Part shown: positions 57,904 to 64,000 of the stretch, in pieces
Layout of the letters: every line of letters begins with the position of its first letter
How positions within the stretch are numbered: the first letter of the stretch is position 1
Source of the DNA: Zingiber officinale
Lineage: Eukaryota; Streptophyta; Magnoliopsida; Zingiberales; Zingiberaceae
DNA length: 64,000 bases
Direction: 5' to 3'
Assembly (NCBI RefSeq): GCF_018446385.1
Contig: NC_056001.1
Span: 11,216,672-11,280,671, forward strand
Notes under the pieces: generated by a model
What the model was told of the DNA's origin: nothing
The model's database searches: none
Seen by the model: only the letters and a program-made list of their open reading frames with translations
Translations under genes and position numbers: made by a program

Positions 57904-58480
57904 TTAGGTGTCCTTCCTCATGGGGGTGCCGGACTGCTCCTCTAACCCCAAGTACGAACGTGTGGTCAAATAACAACCTAAACAGAAATAGGTAGCTCGC
58001 CCCATTTTCAAACATTTGTTTGACTCACTGTTATAGATATGCAAGGAAGGCGCCAACTTAGATTTGATTCGTTCTAATTCAGCTTGTAGGGAGCTTAGCT
58101 CAATCACTCATAGGTCCAAGTACTGTTGTTGCTGTAGTATTGTTAAATCCTTATCTTGTGCCTTCCTAGGCATGCAGGAGATCGTGAAAGCATGCGTCAT
58201 TTTAAGGTCATATAGTTCCGTAGTACTTTGCTCTAAGTCCATAGAGGTTTTTTTTCTTAAAGGCAAGCTCGGCTCAGACTTTGGACTGGGAACAAACAGA
58301 TATACCTCGAGTTCCTTCCAATTCGAGTGATGGAGATTCCGGACTTGCAACGCCTCCACTAAGGATTCCTCCTTTTCAACGAGTAGTTGAGTTTGGTGTT
58401 TCGCCTCTAGCTGTAGATGTCAGATCTCTTCAATTAGCATTCCGGGATGAGATTCTGACTCCATTACCTTGAGTGATTCA
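57904..58480 (-). pseudogene. Antisense coiled-coil ORF of the gypsy element
   Basis: On the strand opposite to gag, a nearly continuous frame runs from about 58465 to 57904: MESESHPGMLIEE, a stop, HLQLEAKHQTQLLVEKEESL, VEALQVRNLHHSNWKELEVY, then after another stop IELSSLQAELERIKSKLAPS. Leu/Glu/Lys heptads suggest a coiled coil. Some Tat-type gypsy elements carry an extra ORF between pol and the 3' LTR, at times antisense; this looks like a decayed one. Function unknown. Confidence 0.5.
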
Positions 58481-58671
58481 CCGAAGGGCAAGGAAGAAGC
58501 ACAACAAAGATAAAGGAGAGGAAGGTATTAGGAGTCGAGTGCTCCTTTTTAAAAGAATGATCATGAGATAAACTATACGATCTCATCAGGAGAAGAGCCG
58601 TCTCCTAGAACCATTGGATCAAAGGGTAGGTGGATTGTCATAGAAAGTTGCACGTTGACAGTATTACCGGG

Positions 58672-59463
58672 TGATCCGGCGGTACGGACGTGGGACCCTC
58701 TTTGAGGGGAGTCAACGCCACGTGGAGGTCAAAGGTCAAAAGGCCGATCGGAAAAGGGGGACCGACCGGCCGAACGGGGTATAAGCGGAAGCAAAGCCAA
58801 CCCGACGGGGAGTCGGGTCTCCGACGCTCATGGTGAACAGGGTCGCCGGGCCGAGCGGGTAGCCCGCTCGGCCGAGGCATAAAGCAGTAATGCTGTGAAC
58901 AGTTTCATCCGAGCACACGACCTGGAATCTCCCGAGCGGATCAGTGACTACATCCGGTCGGACGAGATGGGACTGCCGAGCGGCTAGACGCTCAACGCGG
59001 GAACAGAAGAGACAAGGACACATCGGGAGACATCTTCTGACAACAAGCGTGTTCGACGACTAACTCATATGCAGAAGTCTATGACGGAAGGTTCTACTGT
59101 CCCATCAGAGAGGTGCTCGGACTGTAACAGTATGGTGTCAGACAAGCTCCTCTGACAAGCCCATACCGAGGTATGGTAAGAGGACACGTATTCACCTCGG
59201 CATGTGTGCATAAGCTTCTTTACAGCCCTATATAAGGGTCCTCACACTTCACCGGAGGTACGCTTTTCTCAGATATTCGAAGTCACTTCCTAGTTTCCTC
59301 TTGCCTGACTTGAGCGTCGGAGGGTCGTCGCCGGGAACCCCTTCCCGGCCCGACTTCTTTGCAGGTTCGCCGGAGAGTCCTACGACCGGCCGGAGATCCA
59401 CGTCATCAGTTCAGAGAGCGCCACGTGCCCAGCGTTCGTTGATTCAGCGTTCGGACAGGATCA
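58672..59463 (+). mobile_element. Solo LTR of another gypsy family (792 bp)
   Basis: It starts TGATCC and ends GGATCA, inverted ends, flanked by CCGGG and CCGAG (5-bp duplication with one change). It is G/C-rich with GGCCGAGCGGG-type motifs, a TATA box CTATATAAGG (about 59228), and after it the phrase TGACTTGAGCGTCGGAGGG, shared with other LTRs here. No internal sequence is attached, so it is probably left by LTR-LTR recombination. Confidence 0.7.
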
Positions 59464-59839
59464 CCGAGGAAATGTAAAGCAAATAGATGCACAACGGTAT
59501 TGGAATGAAGAGATAGTTATGGTGACAATAGAAGGCGAAGAGGCTTGCCATCACGAGGTTATTTTCTTGCCTTTATAACGTCTGCAATCTATCCAGCCCG
59601 ATCGACAACACACGAGCATCTCCGTTCGGCTAAATAGCAAGATAGTGAACGGACTATGCTCTAGTTAGTCGGACATGAGCCTCTTTCAACTAGACGTGAA
59701 AAGGAGGATTGCGATACAAGAAATAGTAGATAATCCCAGTGATAGGGCGGAGATGATAGTCAAGATGACGTGGTAGTCAAAAGTCAAGAGGAAGTGACAG
59801 TTAGGGTTAAGGACTACGCATCCATGCAATCCACTCTTC

Positions 59840-60660
59840 TACATCAGGCCGACTTTACATCGATCGGACCCCAGGGTTCAGTCTTCTCACTTCTCATAGG
59901 CAAGACTCCCAATCTAATCCTAGTCGGCTTTATGCCGGTCGGACCCCCAAGGCTCAATCTCCTAATTTTTCATGGGTAAAACTTTCAATCTAATCTTAGT
60001 CGGCTTTACGCCAATCGGACCCCAGGGCTCAGTCCCCTCACTTTTTATAGGCAAGACTCTCAATCTAATCCCGACCAACTTTACGCCAATCGAACCCTAG
60101 GGCTCAACCCCCTCATTTCTCTTCTCATGGGAAAAGCTCTCAATCTAATTTCGACCGACTTTACGCTGGTCGAATTCCTAAGGCTCAATCTCCTCATTTC
60201 TCATGGGCAAGACTCTCAATCCAATCCCTCTCGGCTTTATGCCGGTAGGACCCCAGGGCTCAATCCCCTCACTTATCATGGGCAAGACTCCCAATTTAAT
60301 CTTGTCTGGCTTTATGTCAATCGAACCCCAGGGCTCAGTCCCATCATTTCTTATGGGCAAGACTCTCAATCTAATCTTGGATGGATTCATTCCGGTCGGA
60401 CCCCCAAGGCTCATCCTCCTCACTTCTCATGAGCAAGACTCCCAATCTAATACCGGTCAGCTTTACCCCGATTGAACCTCAGGGCTCAGTCCCTTCACTT
60501 CTCATGGGTAAGACCCTCAATCTAATCCCAGTCGTCTTTACACTGGTTGGACCCCTAGGGTTCAGCCCCCTTACTTCTCATGAACTAGACTCCCAATCTA
60601 ATCTCGGTTAGCTTTACGCTTGTTGGACCCTCAGAGCTCAGTCCGCTCACTTCTCCTGGG
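59840..60660 (+). repeat. 75-bp minisatellite in gypsy 3' LTR
   Basis: Same unit as at 36060-36900 (CTCATGGGCAAGACTC, CAATCTAATC, GGCTTTACGCCGGTCGGACC), about ten or eleven degenerate copies. Confidence 0.92.
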
Positions 60661-61140
60661 CACCGTCCCATACTTATTCCCAATCGACCTCTTAGTCAAT
60701 CAAACCCCTAGGGGGACAATGCTGTCAAGGAATCACAATACTTGTCAGAGAATAACAGCTATTTATCAGGGAATATTCCAATATTCACTCTGCCATATAT
60801 AAACAGCGGAATTTTTCTCTACCCACTGGAAGTTCATCATACATTTTCTTTCACCCGACACTCCCCTGACATTCAACATTTTCTCTGATGTCTTATAATT
60901 GTGGAGGTTACAAAAGGTAGTATAAAAAGGGAAATTCTCCAAGTACACGCTAAACAACAGTTCTATTTACGCACATGCATTTACTATTCTTTTATCTTTT
61001 TTCCACTCGGGCTCTCTTCTGACTTGAGCGTCGGAGGGCCTACACCAAGGACCTCTTCCATGATTCTCGCTCTAACGCTTCCAGGTACTTAGTTTATGGT
61101 GTTTGCAGGGCCATAAGTATCATCAGTGATCCTCTCCCTC

Positions 61141-62020
61141 GGTGATGTGGTGATAAAGGGGCTCCGCCCGGTACGAGTCAACTACCTAAGTGGAGGTTAA
61201 AGTCAAGGTGGTCAACGCCAGAGTGTCAAAGGACTCGTCTACGGAGGCCGAGCAGAGCTCGATCATAAGAGTCGGTGGGGCATGTCCGATCGGCAACAGG
61301 CTTGGCCGAGCTGACCACCCGCTTAGCTCTGAACAGTATGGTAAGATTGTCAGACGCTCAGTACGAAGCGGTAGAACACCAGGAGACTGGAGCGCTTGTC
61401 CGATCGGGAGGCGACAGCCTACTATACCCAATCGCCTCAAAGAAGAACAACCGAGGTCGACTAAGCGGAGGAGTACTGGGTCGAGCGGCTATCTCGCTCA
61501 ACCGATCAACAGGATCGTTGACCTATCTCGGGATATCCTTTTGGGAGATAGAGCTGCCAATGTGGGGCATGGTCAATAAGCGAATCGTACGACGATAAAT
61601 CGGAGGACGTGCCCACGACCAATTGAAGAACGTGTCCATGACCACGTGTCCGCGATTAATGGGAGAATGTGTCCATGACCACGTGTCCAAGACCAATTGG
61701 AGAATGTGTCCACGCCCAATGGGAGAATGTGTCCATGCTTTGAAAAGCACGCATATCGCCCACCAAGGTATTATATAAAAGGGGTCTGTACACCTACGAA
61801 GGTACGCATTATTCACGATTTATGCTTGTGCTACTATTGTTCCGTCTTTTTCTTGGTGTTGGTGACTGACTTGAGCGTCGGAGGGCCAACGCCGAGGATC
61901 TCTTCCTTGGTTCGATATTGACATTTCTTGTGCTTACATATCGGAGTATAATTTACATCCAGTCAACATAGTAGTCACATATCCAACTTTCTATCTCCAT
62001 AATTTTCGAACATGATGACT
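61141..62020 (+). mobile_element. LTR-like insertion inside the gypsy 3' LTR
   Basis: Starts about TGATGTGGTGATAAAGG, has repeated GGAGAATGTGTCCATGACCA phrases (61620-61730), a TATA box ATTATATAAAAGG (about 61770) and TGACTTGAGCGTCGGAGGGC (61867). It resembles the solo LTR at 58672-59463 in layout but not closely in sequence. Exact ends and target duplication are not resolved. Confidence 0.55.
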
Positions 62021-62111
62021 CAAAATACAGGTTTCTTCCTTCATCAATGTTATTACCATTGTTATCGGTATCTTCATCCGATTCAGCTTCCGGACACACG
62101 AGATCGAAAGT

Positions 62112-62509
62112 AATTAACGAGCATGCATGGTACAGTAAACTTGACATGGAGGAAGCCTTGCCAGCTGGTACCCTATTCAATGGTTGTCGATCGCCAGCTG
62201 AGCCTGCACCGGAATTGGAGTTGAATATTAGCGTTAATTAGAATAACTATAATTAATTAATGTATTTCCCCGCAAACGTACTGAAGATCCTATGATTCGT
62301 ATGATTTTGGGTAAAGATCAAACAACATATATATAATTTTCATTTAAACTAATATTCTTAGTTAGTGCGTCTTAATTAGTCCAAACTTAGTTCCATTAGA
62401 AAACTAAATCTTTCATTTTTGATAAAAAGATACGAAAAAATAAGTGTTGAAATGATCAGAAGATCGATGTAACAAAAGCTCTGGGAGGTAAAGTATAGAA
62501 CGTTGATTA
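62112..62509. other. No feature recognised
   Basis: A/T-rich sequence between the gypsy target duplication and the duplicated block. An ORF running out of the LTR (62047-62241) is not supported. Confidence 0.4.
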
Positions 62510-63870
62510 ATCTATATCAGAGTCATGAGCGCTAGCCAATGCCACTACGCGCTCTGCCCCCTTAGCCTCCAAGCAGCAATTTTTTTTTTACGCACAAGGG
62601 CAGGTGGATTTTAAGGATTATGTCTATCAATTGAGTGGACCAATGGATGACAATTGTCCGGCTATCTAATGTGGTATTTTGGGGGACGGATCCTTTTGTC
62701 CATAAAGACTGGATCATAGAATGATCCAGTCTTTATATTGGTGGAAGACAATAATCCTCTATCTATGAATTGATCCAGCCTTTGTATTGGTGGGAGTTAT
62801 TACCTCTCATCAATCCCCTTGTCCCGGTCCAGAAATAGATCCCAGGATAAGGGGATCAGAGGATCCGGTCCCGGCATTTTGTCAGGTGCTTTCATCAATT
62901 TATTCTTAGGTCAATATAAAAAAAATAAATTACGAGTAATTATTAATCATGGGTGTAATGATCAAGACATATAGAAAAACATACTCAAATGCAGAGTTTA
63001 GACTCCATAACCTAGTATGACAATATCATATTGTTCAACCACCGCACCATCTTTTTGAGACAATTATCCGGCCGTCCAATTCAGATTCATTCGGTTGGAC
63101 GGATGTGATTGAGATCGTCTTGTCATCTTGTAACATAAAAAAAGAACAAATTAAGATAGCTTTAAAAAAAACTTGCATACGAGAGGTAAATTGCATATAT
63201 AAAATAAAATAAAATATTCCATCAATTAATAAGCCCTTGAGACCCAAATAAGAAGTAGTACAGTAGGCTTCTCTTATAAAACATACATGAAAGCCCTTGA
63301 TTGGGTCAATAATTTTGAAGTAGCTGAAGTTGACATCTAAGAGTTGCATTGAAGTTGCATCCTAATTACAATTTACCAAATAAACTAGCTGGCATGGAGG
63401 TATCATCAAGTTGGGCGTCAACCAAACTCGATCGAGTATGTAACAACCAGTGAGTCTTGCCCGGCATGAGTTAGGCCTAGCATGAGATTCTAATGTAATA
63501 AAGGCACTTAGATCGAGCTTTTGATCACCAATTAGTTATGTATCATTTTGGGTGATCATTCTCTATATTTTTTCCAAAGTTCAATAGGTAATCGACAATT
63601 AAATTACGATAGATCACTAAGTGGATCGTTGCATCGCAAAACTCAACTCTATCCGAATGGAATCAGTGCGATAACATGATTCGAGCTCGAGAATCTGAAA
63701 CTCATCCACATATGCATTGCCATTATGAAGCCAAACCAGCAAAGGTGACAGACAAATATTAGTTATTGTTCCATTCCCCTTTTTTATACCCCTAGGAATT
63801 GTCCCACAGGGCCCCCTAAGGCCTAAGCCACATGCTCCTCATGTCCACAAGCTTATTAAATCCCATAGAG
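62510..63870. repeat. Copy of the block at 25826-30020
   Basis: Ordered matches: 62518-62660 with 25835-25955, about 63180-63370 with 28490-29100, and 63365-63860 with 29096-30018. The other copy has extra material (tandem duplication, copia fragments) in between. Here the block is the upstream region of the gene beginning at 63915, so this is likely the source copy. Confidence 0.8.
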
Positions 63871-63914
63871 ATCGAGCAGCCAAAGAAGCAGCACGTCAAT
63901 TAGCCTGAACGTAC

Positions 63915-64000
63915 ATGGAGCTTCTTCCACTCGCAGATCCTTCAGAGATGGAAGCAGAAGAAGATGTGTTCTTCGCAGATCTAAGCAGGCAACTAGCGCT
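63915..64000 (+). CDS. Start of a gene, cut by the window end
   Basis: The ATG at 63915 opens a frame of 28 full codons to the window edge: MELLPLADPSEMEAEEDVFF followed by ADLSRQLA. The acidic start followed by VFFADLSRQ resembles the N-termini of a small plant family of unknown function that I know only as conserved hypothetical proteins. It follows a conserved upstream block and has a purine-rich 5' UTR. Nothing can be said about its length or domains. Confidence 0.5.
   Translation, partial: MELLPLADPSEMEAEEDVFFADLSRQLA

Larger units (their letters stand above)
35886..62106 (+). mobile_element. Ty3/gypsy retrotransposon (gag only) carrying nested MULE and LTR insertions
   Basis: A 1.6-kb LTR (35886-37485) is repeated at 59710-62106, where the second copy is interrupted. 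AAAGT stands directly before the first (35881-35885) and after the second (62107-62111), the expected 5-bp target duplication. The leader after the 5' LTR contains CTATCTGTGGGAAC, as in Tat-type gypsy elements, and AAAAGGAGGAT directly before 59710 is the purine tract. Only gag is recognised (37530-37932 continuing at 55104-56030); no pol. Downstream come two minisatellites and an antisense coiled-coil ORF. Removing nested elements leaves roughly 7-8 kb. The Tat lineage is inference. Confidence 0.85.
59710..62106 (+). repeat. gypsy 3' LTR, interrupted
   Basis: 59710-61140 matches 35886-37425, including its minisatellite (59840-60660) and TATA region (about 60921). Homology resumes near 62028 (CTTCCTTCATCAATGTTATT) and ends at 62106, followed by AAAGT. 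Between lies an inserted LTR-like piece. Confidence 0.85.

Noticed and set aside
58638..59023. Minus-strand ORFs of 80-95 codons
   Set aside because: They fall inside the G/C-rich solo LTR and have no recognisable domain.

Overview
This is nuclear DNA of a flowering plant, probably a monocot (my inference; the species cannot be fixed from the sequence). Genes have introns, the host genes are a plant P2B Ca2+-ATPase and a plant LIP2 octanoyltransferase, and most of the window is nested plant transposons. No tRNA, rRNA or CRISPR locus was seen.

Layout. 1-3033: a non-autonomous Ty1/copia element that keeps only gag, with LTRs full of GGCGCC palindromes. 3034-4850: an old LTR fragment and a 5'-truncated LINE tail (minus). 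6147-17948: an autoinhibited Ca2+-ATPase gene (plus) in six visible exons; its N-terminal first exon is not found, one exon-intron junction is tandemly duplicated, and a 6.8-kb intron holds a SINE and a decayed Ty3/gypsy element. 17949-22340: mostly gene-free, with a Harbinger-type MITE. 23240-23953: an intact LIP2 gene (minus), whose promoter and 5' UTR lie in one arm of a large inverted repeat (24468-25825). 25826-31388: a mosaic of duplicated blocks, including a LIP2 3'-end pseudogene and a SINE. 31600-35500: a decayed copia element that received a complete TRIM, a SINE and a 780-bp MITE.

35886-62106 is a four-level nest. A Ty3/gypsy element (26.2 kb with its insertions, 5-bp target duplication AAAGT) carries in its gag a Mutator-like element (MULE, 37933-55094, 9-bp target duplication ATCAGAGAA, long terminal inverted repeats). 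That MULE carries a full-length copia element (43813-53677, 5-bp duplication ATAAG). Solo or partial LTRs lie in the gypsy interior and in its 3' LTR.

The most interesting unit is the MULE. Without the copia it is about 7.3 kb and has two convergent genes, each apparently starting in one TIR with a leader intron: a FAR1/FRS-type transposase (plus) with two in-frame stops, and on the opposite strand a small protein with a GRF zinc finger, coiled coil and C-terminal membrane segment. The second gene is split by the copia in exon 2; apart from that insertion its reading frame is open. The layout resembles maize MuDR (mudrA/mudrB) but with a GRF protein in the second position.

The last 1.5 kb (62510-64000) is homologous to the 25.8-30.0 kb block and leads into the start of another gene (ATG at 63915) that runs off the window.
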